From Nitrospirota bacterium (lineage in GTDB: Bacteria; Nitrospirota_A; Leptospirillia; Leptospirillales; Leptospirillaceae), in contig JAKCCY010000016.1 in NCBI GenBank assembly GCA_021838765.1, positions 1 to 35,869 on the forward strand: 35,869 nt of DNA, read 5' to 3'. This document shows positions 15,811 through 25,105 of this stretch, piece by piece; the first letter of the stretch is position 1, and each line of letters starts with the position of its first letter. The notes below the pieces were generated by a model. The model was not told where the DNA came from and made no database searches. It saw only the letters and a program-made list of their open reading frames with translations. Position numbers and translations under genes: made by a program.

Positions 15811-17084
15811 CATCGAATGCTGTTTCCGGGGGGCATCCCCCGGAAAAAAAGGATTCGTCCGGACCCTCTGAAGCTTCGGCGGGACTGCCCGAACCCTTTC
15901 CCGAAAAAAGCCAGAAGACCGACATTGTCCTGATTTTCAGCGTCATCCTGCTTATTTTTATCGGAGTCGGGATGGTGATGTCTGCAGCCATTGCCACGAA
16001 CCAGCCATTTCGTCTGTTCAACCGTCAGATGATATCCGCGATCTTGGCTGTAACGGTGATGCTTGTGACCTCGATGATCGACTATCATTTCTGGTCCAGG
16101 CACCGGTTCTTCGTGTACATGTCCGGACTTTTTCTCCTGATTCTTTTATATGTGCCTCATGTCGGGATGGTCATGAATGGGGCAAGACGCTGGATCCATC
16201 TCCCGGGCCTCACGCTGCAGCCTTCAGAAATTGCCAGGGATGCCATGATCTTTCTGGCTGCGGTTCTTCTCGACAAGGCTTACAGGAAAAAAAAAGAGTC
16301 GGGTACTGAATCGGGGCCGCTTGATCTGCCTGTGAAATCCCTTCTCATCTTCAGTGTTCCCCTGTCTGTTTATTGCGCACTGATGCTCAAGGAGCCGGAC
16401 TTTGGCTCTACGGCATTTATGGTCATGATTCTGGGAACGATGTTTTTTCTGGCAGGTCTTTCCTGGAGGCGACTCTTCCAGATCCTGGGCGTTACCGTCC
16501 CCTCCGCCTTGCTGTTCGTTTTTTTTCACAGATATGCACTTGAGCGATTCCATAATTTTACACTGGCCCATCATAGCGCTTCATCGGCAACAACCCAGCT
16601 TGGCCAGTCTCTGGTGGCTCTTGGTGCCGGCGGTCTTGCCGGTCTGGGGCTTGGCCATGACTGGGTTGGCGGGGGGATCCTCCCGGAGCCGGGAACGGAT
16701 TTTATTTTTGCACTGGTTGGAGAAGAGTTCGGGCTTATTGGGACATTCCTGATCCTGTTCTTTTTTCTCCTGATTTTTTTCAGGGGAATGAGTATTGCCG
16801 GAAAAGCTCCGGACTTTCTGGGGAGAATCCTGGCGCAGGGATTTACCCTGTCTATCGGTGTCGAAGCCATTTTCAACATGGGGGTTGTGACCGGTCTCTT
16901 TCCGACGAAGGGAATTCCGCTTCCATTTCTCTCTTTTGGAGGATCATCCCTTCTTTCGAATGCGATAGGTGTCGGCATTATTCTTTCCGTTTCACGATTC
17001 TCAAGAAAGGAACCCTCCCGGATGACCTCCCTGTTCCCTGATGGAGCCGAGAGCACAGCCAAAGTTTTGGCGCGTGGACAATAA
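15807..17084 (+). CDS. ftsW: Lipid II polymerase/divisome protein FtsW
   Basis: The 425-residue SEDS-family membrane protein polymerises septal peptidoglycan with FtsI. A hydrophilic, Pro/Ser/Lys-rich cytoplasmic tail of about 40 residues precedes the first membrane helix (VLIFSVILLIFIGVGMVM). Signature segments are GARRWIHLPGLTLQPSEIA, KEPDFGST, LPEPGTDFIFALVGEEFGLIG and FPTKGIPLPFLSFGGSSLL. It overlaps murD by four bases (ATGA), and murG may begin inside its 3' end. Confidence 0.95.
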   Translation: MTSNAVSGGHPPEKKDSSGPSEASAGLPEPFPEKSQKTDIVLIFSVILLIFIGVGMVMSAAIATNQPFRLFNRQMISAILAVTVMLVTSMIDYHFWSRHRFFVYMSGLFLLILLYVPHVGMVMNGARRWIHLPGLTLQPSEIARDAMIFLAAVLLDKAYRKKKESGTESGPLDLPVKSLLIFSVPLSVYCALMLKEPDFGSTAFMVMILGTMFFLAGLSWRRLFQILGVTVPSALLFVFFHRYALERFHNFTLAHHSASSATTQLGQSLVALGAGGLAGLGLGHDWVGGGILPEPGTDFIFALVGEEFGLIGTFLILFFFLLIFFRGMSIAGKAPDFLGRILAQGFTLSIGVEAIFNMGVVTGLFPTKGIPLPFLSFGGSSLLSNAIGVGIILSVSRFSRKEPSRMTSLFPDGAESTAKVLARGQ

Positions 17085-18165
17085 AACGTTCCCGCTTGAA
17101 CGGGTAAGACGGATCCTTGTAACGGGTGGCGGGACAGGGGGGCATGTCATACCTGCGATCACCCTGCTTGAAGAGGCTCGGAGGAGGGGCGCCGAGATTC
17201 TCTATGCCGGTGCTCCGGAAAGCCTTGAGGAACGCCAGTCAAAACAACGCTCTATTCCATTTTCCCCTCTTAAGGTAACAGGCTTCGCCGGGAAAGGGGT
17301 TCCGGAGAAGCTGAAGGCTTTGGGGGTGTTGCCTGGTGCGGTCTTGATGGCAAAAGAGCGGATCAGGTCATTTTCTCCCGACCTTGTGATCGGTACAGGA
17401 GGTTATGTCCAGATTCCGTGGATTATTTCCGCGGGATTATCCGGTCTTCCGGTTGTTTTGCTGGAACCGAACGCGGTTTCAGGGTGGGCAAACAGGCTGC
17501 TTTCTCCTTTTGCCCGGATTGTTTCAACCATGAATCCCCAAACCCCGTTTGGAGGGGTTCCGGTCAGGGAGGTCCCGGAATGTGGTTCTGCTCAACGCTT
17601 TGTTCAGCCGCTTCGGATCGTTATTGCTGGTGGCAGTCAGGGCGCCAGGGTTTTTAATGAGGTTATGCCAGCACTCCTTTTGAAGATCAGGGAAACTCCG
17701 GGGGTTCCCATGTTCTCCGTTGTGCACCAAAGCGGAGAGAGATGGCTTGAAATGACTCGCTCTGCCTATCTCAATGCTCCTTTTGAGGTAACTGTCAGCG
17801 GTTTCATGGAGAATTTGCCGGAATACTACCGGACCGCATCTCTTGTTATATGCCGTTCCGGAGCGATGACCGTGACCGAAGTCACCGCGGCTGGCGCTCC
17901 GGCAGTTTATATTCCTTATCCGCATGCTATTGGTGATCACCAGACACGAAATGCTGAAATCATTGCCAACTGTTCAGGAGGGTGGTTATGGAGGGAGTCG
18001 TCCATGTCGGATCCCGAATTCTCCCGTTTTTTGATCAGGGTTTTGTCTGATCCGTCCCTGCTCTCAAAATTCGGGGATAATGCCAGACGCAACTCGCCTG
18101 CGATCATGGTTGGCCAATGGTTGGACCGTCTGTCACCAATATGGGGAAATCTTTCCAATGCCTGA
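17041..18165 (+). CDS. murG: UDP-GlcNAc: lipid I N-acetylglucosaminyltransferase MurG
   Basis: The 374-residue GT-B glycosyltransferase converts lipid I to lipid II on the inner face of the membrane. It carries VTGGGTGGHVIPAI (T28 to I40), IGTGGYVQIPWI, LEPNAVSGWANRLL, IAGGSQGARVFN, and the donor-binding ICRSGAMTVTEVTAAGAPAVYIPYPHAIGDHQTRNA. The start is uncertain: ATG 17041 overlaps ftsW by 44 bases and lacks a good ribosome site, while GTG 17074 or TTG 17096 would give a shorter N-terminus closer to the family norm. The C-terminal end is typical. Confidence 0.93.
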   Translation: MEPRAQPKFWRVDNKTFPLERVRRILVTGGGTGGHVIPAITLLEEARRRGAEILYAGAPESLEERQSKQRSIPFSPLKVTGFAGKGVPEKLKALGVLPGAVLMAKERIRSFSPDLVIGTGGYVQIPWIISAGLSGLPVVLLEPNAVSGWANRLLSPFARIVSTMNPQTPFGGVPVREVPECGSAQRFVQPLRIVIAGGSQGARVFNEVMPALLLKIRETPGVPMFSVVHQSGERWLEMTRSAYLNAPFEVTVSGFMENLPEYYRTASLVICRSGAMTVTEVTAAGAPAVYIPYPHAIGDHQTRNAEIIANCSGGWLWRESSMSDPEFSRFLIRVLSDPSLLSKFGDNARRNSPAIMVGQWLDRLSPIWGNLSNA

Positions 18166-18179
18166 AATTTAATCCATAA

Positions 18180-18210
18180 TGGCAGTTGCTTGGGGTATGG
18201 CTGACTGCCA
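18180..18210 (+). other. Inverted repeat between murG and murC
   Basis: TGGCAGT (18180-18186) and ACTGCCA (18204-18210) form a perfect 7-bp inverted repeat around a 17-base loop, in the largest gap within the mur part of the cluster (about 85 bases). No T run follows. It could be an mRNA hairpin or a protein-binding palindrome; nothing more can be said. Confidence 0.35.
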
Positions 18211-18250
18211 GGGTCGGGCTGTTGGCACATGAATGAGGGAGAATGGGTGT

Positions 18251-19657
18251 ATGCTTAGATACATGGTCAAGTCGCTACATTTAGTGGGGATCGGTGGAAA
18301 CGGGATGGCACCCATTGCAGAGATACTTCTGGCGAGGGGGTTTCGCGTCACTGGCTCGGACAGCCATCAGACGGAATTGACAAGGCGGTTGTCGGAGCTG
18401 GGTGCGACGGTTTATCTTGGGCAAATGGCCGAACACGTGGGTGATGTCGATGCAGTTGTGGTATCAACGGCCATTTCGTCTGAAAATCCGGAGGTTCGGG
18501 AAGCCAGACGGAGAGGTATTCCTGTTGTTCACCGGGGCGAAATGCTAAGTGAGCTGATGCGGGGGACCGTTGGCGTCTGCGTTGCAGGTTCCCATGGAAA
18601 GACCACGACGACATCCATGATTTCAACCTTGCTCTACATGGGGAACCTTGACCCGACATGTGTTGTCGGTGGTCGTGTCCACCATTTCGGAGCCCATGCG
18701 AGGGTTGGGAAATCCTCTTTTTTTGTTGCAGAGGCCGATGAAAGTGATGGTTCTTTCCTGAAGCTTCCGCCTATTATTGCCGTTGTTACAAATATAGACC
18801 AGGAACATCTGGATTTTTATGGGTCTTATGAACGGGTCAAGGATGCCTTTGCTGAATTTATGAACAATGTTCCTTTCTACGGAAAGGTCTTTGCCTGTAT
18901 AGACGATGCGGGCGTCAGAAGCGTGATCGGATCAGTCGATCGCAGGGTCATTACTTACGGCCTGAGTCCGGATGCCATGATAAGGGTGGTTGGTGGCGTG
19001 GACGGTATTGTCGTTAACGGTCTTTCTTCGACCTATTCGGTGGAAGGGGATGGTGAGCGGTGGGGCAGCTTTTCCCTTGAGGTTCCTGGACGCCACAACG
19101 TCATCAATTCCCTGGCTGCGATCGGGGTCGCACGGGAGCTGGGAATGCCCCTGTCGGAGATCCGCGAAGGCTTGTCCCGCTTCAGGGGAGTGGGACGGAG
19201 ATTTACGATTGTTGGCGAAGAGTCAGGTATCCTGATCGTTGATGACTACGGACATCATCCGACAGAGATTGAGGCGACTCTTGCAGCCGCCAGGCAAAGT
19301 TTTCCCGACAGAAGGCTTGTCGTTGTTTTCCAGCCCCATCGCTACACGCGTACGAGAGACCTCATGTCCCGATTTGCCCATTCTTTCCTGAAATCTGATC
19401 TTTTGGTCCTGACTGAAGTTTATGGTGCGGGAGAAAAGTCTCTTCCGGGTGTGACGGGGGAAGCACTTTGTGATGAAACCAGGAAGGTCATGGGGGTAGA
19501 CCGGGTTCTTTTTGAGGGCGATCGTCAGAGGCTCCCGTCATTTCTTGCCGACATCATGCGACCGGGGGATGTTCTGCTGACCCTCGGGGCCGGGGACATT
19601 ACAAGCCTTGGCCAGGAATATCTGGATCTTGTAAGGAGTGCCAGCCGAATTTCATGA
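18251..19657 (+). CDS. murC: UDP-MurNAc: L-alanine ligase
   Basis: The 468-residue Mur ligase starts the stem peptide. It shows HLVGIGGNGMAPIAEIL (UDP-sugar domain), the ATP loop G113-S-H-G-K117-TTT, EADESDGSFL, NIDQEHLDFY, and the C-terminal VDDYGHHPTEIEATL and FQPHRYTRTRDL. I chose the ATG at 18251, since AGGGAGAA lies 7 bases before it; ATG 18233 and 18263 are alternatives that shift the end by only a few residues. The stop overlaps the murB start (ATGA). Confidence 0.95.
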   Translation: MLRYMVKSLHLVGIGGNGMAPIAEILLARGFRVTGSDSHQTELTRRLSELGATVYLGQMAEHVGDVDAVVVSTAISSENPEVREARRRGIPVVHRGEMLSELMRGTVGVCVAGSHGKTTTTSMISTLLYMGNLDPTCVVGGRVHHFGAHARVGKSSFFVAEADESDGSFLKLPPIIAVVTNIDQEHLDFYGSYERVKDAFAEFMNNVPFYGKVFACIDDAGVRSVIGSVDRRVITYGLSPDAMIRVVGGVDGIVVNGLSSTYSVEGDGERWGSFSLEVPGRHNVINSLAAIGVARELGMPLSEIREGLSRFRGVGRRFTIVGEESGILIVDDYGHHPTEIEATLAAARQSFPDRRLVVVFQPHRYTRTRDLMSRFAHSFLKSDLLVLTEVYGAGEKSLPGVTGEALCDETRKVMGVDRVLFEGDRQRLPSFLADIMRPGDVLLTLGAGDITSLGQEYLDLVRSASRIS

Positions 19658-20583
19658 CACATGCCGGGGAGATAAAAACGCTTAAGAACGAGCGTCTTTC
19701 AATGCATTCGACCATCCGGATCGGTGGCCCCGCGGAATATTTTTTTCTTCCGGAGACGGTTGAAGAGCTTATGGTGATCCTGGCGGACGTCTCGTCCGGG
19801 AGTTTGCCTTCTCCCCTTCGCATTTTTGGAAAAGGGTCCAATATCCTTTTTGCCGACAAGGGACTTTCGGGAACCGTCATCAGTACAAAGCGCCTGACAG
19901 CCATGACAGTCCTGCCGGATGGCAGTTTCCTGGCCCAGTCAGGTGTTTCGATGCCTTATCTTGCCCGTGTGGCTGCTACTGCCGGGGTGTCCGGATTTTC
20001 GTTTATGTCCGGTATCCCCGGAACAGTTGGCGGTGGGGTGGCCATGAATGCCGGGACTCCGGACGGAGATTTTTCCCGGATCGTCCGGGAAGTTCGTGTC
20101 CTTTCCCCATCAGGGACGATTACCCGGCTGACGGGGGAAGACCTGCAATTCTCCTACCGGCATTCCATCTTTTCTGGGGTGCATTCAAAAACGATGGACA
20201 CTGGTTCAGATTCAAATCTTCAGGGGGGGGCGATGATCCTCGATGTTCTTCTGTCCGGTGTTCCAGCTGATCCTCTCCTGTTGCAGGAAGCAGGAAGAAT
20301 GGCCTTGTTGCGCAGAAGTGAGAGCCAGCCGCTCGATCAGCCAAGTTTGGGGTCTGTTTTCAGAAATCCTCAACCGGACTTTGCCGGACGCCTTATTGAA
20401 CAGTCAGGGTTGAAGGGTGCCAAAAAGGGCGGTATCAGGATCAGTCCCAAGCACTGTAATTTTTTTATTAATGAAGGGTCCGGGACGGCAGGTGAGTTTC
20501 TCGACCTGATGTCCGAGACGCGTCAACGTGTTCAGGATTTGACAGGCGTTGTCCTGTTTCCGGAGGTTCTCAATTTTTTCTAG
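19654..20583 (+). CDS. murB: UDP-N-acetylenolpyruvoylglucosamine reductase MurB
   Basis: The 309-residue FAD enzyme reduces UDP-GlcNAc-enolpyruvate to UDP-MurNAc with NADPH. HSTIRIGGPAEYF and GKGSNILFAD mark the FAD-binding fold, and MSGIPGTVGGGVAMNAG is the flavin phosphate loop. The segment SLGSVFRNPQPDFAGRLIEQ contains the catalytic serine of type II MurB. A G8 run at 20223-20230 encodes Gly-Gly-Ala in frame. Its 3' end includes one copy of an 11-base tandem repeat. It follows murC by overlap. Confidence 0.94.
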   Translation: MTHAGEIKTLKNERLSMHSTIRIGGPAEYFFLPETVEELMVILADVSSGSLPSPLRIFGKGSNILFADKGLSGTVISTKRLTAMTVLPDGSFLAQSGVSMPYLARVAATAGVSGFSFMSGIPGTVGGGVAMNAGTPDGDFSRIVREVRVLSPSGTITRLTGEDLQFSYRHSIFSGVHSKTMDTGSDSNLQGGAMILDVLLSGVPADPLLLQEAGRMALLRRSESQPLDQPSLGSVFRNPQPDFAGRLIEQSGLKGAKKGGIRISPKHCNFFINEGSGTAGEFLDLMSETRQRVQDLTGVVLFPEVLNFF

Positions 20584-20595
20584 ATTTTTTCTAGA
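20574..20595 (+). repeat. Tandem duplication of an 11-base unit at the murB stop codon
   Basis: TTTTTTCTAGA occurs twice in direct succession (20574-20584 and 20585-20595). The first copy encodes the last murB residues and the TAG stop; the second lies in the murB-ddl gap. This looks like a recent slippage duplication in AT-rich sequence. Confidence 0.8.
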
Positions 20596-20640
20596 TTGCC
20601 GTCAATCTTAACTCCCAACCGTTTTTTGAGAGGATAGCAC

Positions 20641-21588
20641 GTGGTTTCAAGGTTTGCTCGGGTAGCTGTTCTGTACGGTGGTGATTCCCCTGAGGCAGAA
20701 GTGTCAAGAATGACGGGGGAAGGCGTTTTGTCTGTCTTGTCCGAACTCTCTGTCACTGCAACGGGAATGGAGGTTGGGCCAGGGCTTCCTGCGCTCCTGG
20801 CAGAGTTCAGGCCCGATGCCTGTTTTCTGGCGACTCACGGCGGAAAAGGGGAAAATGGCGCCTTGCAGGGGCTGCTTGAAGTCATGGAAATCCCTTATAC
20901 CGGAACGGGCGTTCTTGGCTCCGCTCTCGGAATGAGCAAAAGTGTCTCGAGGAAGTTGTTTCGTTCTGCAGGCCTTGTTGTTCCGGAAACAATTGAGTTT
21001 TCCGATCCGGATCTGTCGGGAGATCTGCTCCTTCCATTCCCTTACCCCGTTATTGTAAAGCCGGAGTCCGCCGGCTCGTCGATCGGGATCCTGAAAGTTG
21101 ATTCTCCAGAACATCTTCGAAATGCGATTTCTGATGCGATGGTGCATTCCTCGAAAGTTCTGGTGGAGCCCTTTCTTTCGGGAAGAGAAATCCAGGTCGG
21201 CCTTTTGGCAGGGGAACCGATAGGGATCATTGAAGTCGTTCCAGATCCGGGAGAGCCTTTTTATACCTTTTCCTCGAAATATCAGCCAGGTGGGTCCCGT
21301 CATATTTTTCCCGCAGTTGTCTCAAAGTCGGAAGAAAGGTCGTTAAATCATGCGGCCAGGGTTGCATGGGAAGTTCTTGAGCTGAGAGGCGTTGCACGTC
21401 TTGATACCATTTTGATGGCTGATGGTCATGTTGTCGTTCTGGAGATGAACACTCTTCCCGGAATGACGAAAACATCTCTTTTGCCCGAGATCGCCATGGG
21501 GATGGGGATTTCATTCCCTGACCTGGTGTGCCGCATATTAAATGGGGCCTGTCTGGACAGTCTCCCCGTTTCGCAAATCAAACAGTAA
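20641..21588 (+). CDS. ddl: D-alanine: D-alanine ligase
   Basis: The 315-residue ATP-grasp ligase makes D-Ala-D-Ala for MurF. Visible landmarks are VLYGGDSPEAEVSRMTG (a variant of the usual GG-S-E-EVS loop), THGGKGENGALQGLLE, IPYTGTGVLGSALGMSK, PVIVKPESAGSSIGI, VEPFLSGREIQVGLL, and VLEMNTLPGMTKTSLLPEIA. Translation begins at GTG (20641) after GAGAGGA. It lies 57 bases after murB, in the canonical place before ftsQ. Confidence 0.95.
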   Translation: MVSRFARVAVLYGGDSPEAEVSRMTGEGVLSVLSELSVTATGMEVGPGLPALLAEFRPDACFLATHGGKGENGALQGLLEVMEIPYTGTGVLGSALGMSKSVSRKLFRSAGLVVPETIEFSDPDLSGDLLLPFPYPVIVKPESAGSSIGILKVDSPEHLRNAISDAMVHSSKVLVEPFLSGREIQVGLLAGEPIGIIEVVPDPGEPFYTFSSKYQPGGSRHIFPAVVSKSEERSLNHAARVAWEVLELRGVARLDTILMADGHVVVLEMNTLPGMTKTSLLPEIAMGMGISFPDLVCRILNGACLDSLPVSQIKQ

Positions 21589-21591
21589 AAA

Positions 21592-22458
21592 ATGGGTGAT
21601 CCTGCCCGTCAGACCGTCTCGTTGAGTCCAGGGAAATCATTGAAGGGAAAGGGACGCTGGCTTATTGTCCTGATCTTTTGTCTGTTTCTGGTTTTTCTGG
21701 TCTTTCTGCCCCAATCGAGCAACAAGTCCAAATCAAAGGTTTTTCAGCTTGTCCTCAAGGGAGATGGTGCCGTTTCAGCCCGTACTGTCAGTTACTGGAT
21801 AGGGCCGGACACACTCTCTCAAATGGGCTCAAGGGATCTGATCAGCTTGTGGGTCTCCCGGCATCCATGGGTCTTGTCTGCGGCCCTTGTCCGGCAACCA
21901 TGGGGTGGTGGTTCGGTCATTGTAAACCTTCAAAAACCAAAAGCGATTTTGCGTCCTCCGACGATCTTTTCTCCCGGTCAACCATCCTTTCCATGGGGCA
22001 GTCCGCGTATTCTTCCCTATCTCCTGTCGTCGGGGAAAGTTGTGACGGGACTGTCCGTTTCTGCATTCAGGGACCTTCCGGAGATCGTTCTCCAGACTCC
22101 ACTAAGATCAGGCGATGGAGAGCGCCTGTTAAACGCGATCAGAAGAGAGAGGCAATGTCGGGATCAGGGAGCACCGGAAGGGAGAATTTTTGTTTTCCTT
22201 GGAAAGCACGAAATCAGAATGCTTCCCGATCATGCTTCCTATTATCTGGTCCTTCCGGAAGAGCCAGGGTGCGATTCTTTTCTGATGCTCAGGCGTTTTC
22301 TCAAGTCCCGTCCCCTCGACAGCGGTGGAAACCTGTCTGTCGGTGCGGGAGGAGCTGTTCTTGGGATTGACCTCAGATTTTCGAAAATGATCCTTTTGCG
22401 CCAGCATCTTCCCGAGATGCCCATCTCAAGAAGATCTTCGTCAAGGCGAAAGTTGTGA
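21592..22458 (+). CDS. ftsQ: FtsQ-like divisome protein
   Basis: The 288-residue bitopic protein has a short basic cytoplasmic tail, one transmembrane segment (LIVLIFCLFLVFLVFLP, about residues 24-41) and a periplasmic part. Residues 49-115 fit a diverged POTRA domain (VLKGDGAVSARTVSYWIG, then HPWVLSAALVRQPWGGG). Sequence similarity is weak, so the call depends on topology and the position between ddl and ftsA, 3 bases after ddl. It would connect FtsL (and FtsB) to the early divisome. The C-terminus ends in a Ser/Arg-rich tail. Confidence 0.85.
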   Translation: MGDPARQTVSLSPGKSLKGKGRWLIVLIFCLFLVFLVFLPQSSNKSKSKVFQLVLKGDGAVSARTVSYWIGPDTLSQMGSRDLISLWVSRHPWVLSAALVRQPWGGGSVIVNLQKPKAILRPPTIFSPGQPSFPWGSPRILPYLLSSGKVVTGLSVSAFRDLPEIVLQTPLRSGDGERLLNAIRRERQCRDQGAPEGRIFVFLGKHEIRMLPDHASYYLVLPEEPGCDSFLMLRRFLKSRPLDSGGNLSVGAGGAVLGIDLRFSKMILLRQHLPEMPISRRSSSRRKL

Positions 22459-22582
22459 TCATTTGGAAGGTGTGAGAAAATCATTCAGCCTTGATAATGG
22501 CGGGATGGATCGTTTCTTTTTGTCTTGTCTTGAAAATGGGGAAGTCTCTGGGGAAAAGCGCAATGATGAGGGTGGTGTGTTT

Positions 22583-23851
22583 ATGGAACTGAAGGAATCT
22601 CAACGTTTTCCGGAAAGCCCGGTGTATGCGGCGCTTGATCTTGGTTCGACAAAGGTTGTGGCGATCGTTGGAAATGCCCTTGAAGACAATTTGTTCGAGA
22701 TCGTTTCTGTGGGGGTAGCCCCAACGGGAAACTTTATCAGAAACGGTACGATCGTTGATGTCCAGCAGGCAGTTGCTGCGATCAACCGGGCTCTCGACCA
22801 GGTTGTCAGGGTTGTCGGCAAGCCGGTCAAGAAAGTTGTTGTCGGATTTGCGGGGGGCGAAGTGGTCGGAACCGACCAGCGGGTGATCGTGGCGTTGAGA
22901 GACCGGGAGGTTCAGCTTCCCGATATCGAGAAGGTCATGCAGGAGGCCCGCTCCATGGTAAACCGTCCTGTATCGGAGATCCTTCACGTCATTCCAAAAT
23001 CCTACACCATTGACGATCTCTCGGGGATTCCGAACCCCATCGGAATGGTGGGGAACCGTCTGGAGGCATCTGTCCATGTGATCAAGGGGTCGGAAATGGT
23101 GATTGCCAATCTGAAGAGAACGGTTGAACGGGCAGGCCTCTCGGTGATGGACGGCGACCTGATCCTTCATCCCCTGGCCAGCGCCCGGGTTGTTCTTTCC
23201 GAAGATGACAAGGAACTTGGCGTTGTTTTGGTCGATATCGGGGGAGGGACGACCAATGTTGCGGTGTATGTCAATGGGGCGATTGTCGGGGTAAAGGTTA
23301 TTCCTTTGGGCGGGATCAATATGACCCGGGATCTTGCCATTGTCCGCCGGGTTTCTCAGGAGGAGGCCGAGAGGATCAAGATCCAGACTCTGTCACGACT
23401 CCCTTCCCCTGATCCGGAGAGCGAGGAACCGGCTGAAGAGCTTGACGCCCCTTCGAGGGAAGTTGTTGAAATTGTCGAGGCGAGACTCGTCGAGATTCTG
23501 GAGCGGGTTGTCTCCTGTCTCAAGGAGATGAAGGTGGATATCCAGTATCTCCAGAGAGGGGTCGTCCTGACGGGAGGGGTTGCCAATATGCCCCAAATGG
23601 TTGAAATCGCCAGAAAGGTCCTCTCCCCCCTTCATGTTACCCTTGGGTCGGTGGAGTCCCGTATCCAGGGTGTTGTGGATCGGGCATCCCTTCCTGAGTA
23701 TTCATCGGCGGTAGGTCTTTTGTTCTGTGCACGTGATCATTGGGGAGAACTGTTTTCAGAGGTTGACCAGCCGGTGCAGGAATCTGTTTTGCCGTCTCTC
23801 GAGAAGAAGTCTTCCGGCTCAATCTGGGGCTGGCTCAAGGAAATTATTTAA
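22583..23851 (+). CDS. ftsA: Cell division protein FtsA
   Basis: The 422-residue actin-like ATPase anchors FtsZ to the membrane. It begins with YAALDLGSTKVVAIVG (phosphate 1 loop), has the 1C subdomain insertion, VLVDIGGGTTNVAVYVNGAI (phosphate 2) and VVLTGGVANMPQM (adenosine motif). The last residues, SGSIWGWLKEII, form the expected amphipathic membrane-targeting helix. I chose the ATG at 22583; the frame is open from a TTG at 22463, but the extra 40 residues have no FtsA similarity. GAGGG lies upstream of 22583. Confidence 0.95.
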   Translation: MELKESQRFPESPVYAALDLGSTKVVAIVGNALEDNLFEIVSVGVAPTGNFIRNGTIVDVQQAVAAINRALDQVVRVVGKPVKKVVVGFAGGEVVGTDQRVIVALRDREVQLPDIEKVMQEARSMVNRPVSEILHVIPKSYTIDDLSGIPNPIGMVGNRLEASVHVIKGSEMVIANLKRTVERAGLSVMDGDLILHPLASARVVLSEDDKELGVVLVDIGGGTTNVAVYVNGAIVGVKVIPLGGINMTRDLAIVRRVSQEEAERIKIQTLSRLPSPDPESEEPAEELDAPSREVVEIVEARLVEILERVVSCLKEMKVDIQYLQRGVVLTGGVANMPQMVEIARKVLSPLHVTLGSVESRIQGVVDRASLPEYSSAVGLLFCARDHWGELFSEVDQPVQESVLPSLEKKSSGSIWGWLKEII

Positions 23852-23926
23852 AAAATAACCAGCCGGGATTTTCTTGATCAGAACCGGGTGCCGGGATGTG
23901 AAGACATATTTGAAAGGATTTTTCCG

Positions 23927-25105
23927 ATGGAAGACCAGAAGCCGTTGATCGACTATAACCAGTCCGGTCTTTTAAATGCCCGCATTATCGTCGTCGGTGT
24001 CGGAGGGGGCGGGTGCAATGCCGTTTTGTCGATGATTCAGGCGGAGGTATCGGGTGTTGAGTTTGTTGCGGTCAATACAGACCTTCAGGCCTTGAACAGG
24101 GTTCCTGCACACAGGGTCCAGATTGGTGGCTCCACAAGCAGGGGGCTTGGTGCAGGAGCCAATCCCGACATTGGAAGAAAAGCGGCTCTTGAGGATATTG
24201 ACAAGATCAGGAATGTGCTGAAAGGCGCGGATATGGTTTTTGTCACTGCCGGAATGGGTGGTGGTACCGGAACGGGTGCGGCTCCGGTTGTATCCCAGGT
24301 TGCGATGGAGCTTGGGGCACTGACCGTTGCGGTGGTGACCCGCCCATTCTCATTTGAGGGGCCAAAAAGGGAGGCCAATGCGCAGAAGGGGCTTGCTGAC
24401 CTGAAGAAAAATTCAGACACACTGATTGTCATTCCAAATGACAAGCTGATGTCTGTGGTGGGAAAGGATGTGCCACTGACGAATGCTTTTAAAACGGCGG
24501 ATGATATTCTCCGCCAGGGTGTGCAGGGGATCTCCGATATCATCACCAAGCCTGGACTGATCAATCTTGACTTTGCGGATGTTCGCACGACAATGTCCAA
24601 AATGGGACGTGCCGTTATGGGAATCGGTTCGGGAACCGGAGAGAAAAGGGCTGTTGATGCTGCCAGAAATGCCATTAACAGTCCTCTTCTTGAAGAGGCC
24701 TCCATTCGTGGTGCAAGGGGTGTTCTGGTGAACTTCAGCGGAGGATCCGACATGACTCTCCATGAGGTGATGGAGGCATCAAACATGATTCAGGATGAGG
24801 GACAGAAAGGGTTGAACATCATCTTTGGAACGGTGGTCGATGAGGTTCCCCAGGATGCTATCCACATTACTGTTATTGCGGCCGGTTTCGATCCTCCGGA
24901 GACAGAAGAGGTTTCCGCTCCGGAGTCGTTGGTTTCCTCCGGCGAGATCGATCCTGAAGCCATCCAGTCGATACCTGCCTATCTCAGGAGACAGTCACCT
25001 GTGGGCAAGATTCCAATGGAGAGAGATTCGGGGGATGAACCATCCGAGCTTGATCCTGCACATATTGACACACCGGCAATCTGGAGAAAGAGGGGCGACT
25101 CCTAG
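23927..25105 (+). CDS. ftsZ: Cell division GTPase FtsZ
   Basis: The 392-residue tubulin homologue forms the Z ring. Its GTP-binding part shows [12 protein letters not shown], the tubulin signature GGGTGTGA (G111 to A118) and [10 protein letters not shown]. The T7 loop is [13 protein letters not shown] 23927 is preceded by AAAGGA at 8 bases; an in-frame GTG at 23888 would add 13 unconserved residues. The C-terminal tail is notable: IPAYLRRQ at residues 349-356 matches the conserved C-terminal peptide that binds FtsA, and a second, diverged copy-like motif DTPAIWRKR occupies the very end (381-389). The stop overlaps the next gene by one base. Confidence 0.97.
   Translation: MEDQKPLIDYNQSGLLNARIIVVGVGGGGCNAVLSMIQAEVSGVEFVAVNTDLQALNRVPAHRVQIGGSTSRGLGAGANPDIGRKAALEDIDKIRNVLKGADMVFVTAGMGGGTGTGAAPVVSQVAMELGALTVAVVTRPFSFEGPKREANAQKGLADLKKNSDTLIVIPNDKLMSVVGKDVPLTNAFKTADDILRQGVQGISDIITKPGLINLDFADVRTTMSKMGRAVMGIGSGTGEKRAVDAARNAINSPLLEEASIRGARGVLVNFSGGSDMTLHEVMEASNMIQDEGQKGLNIIFGTVVDEVPQDAIHITVIAAGFDPPETEEVSAPESLVSSGEIDPEAIQSIPAYLRRQSPVGKIPMERDSGDEPSELDPAHIDTPAIWRKRGDS

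Noticed and set aside
22463..22582. N-terminal extension of ftsA
   Set aside because: FtsA starts a few residues before its ALDLGSTK motif; the 40 extra residues are not conserved in character.
24085..24786. 233-codon open frame on the minus strand
   Set aside because: It lies wholly inside ftsZ in the antisense frame; composition is Ser/Pro-rich and typical of a shadow.
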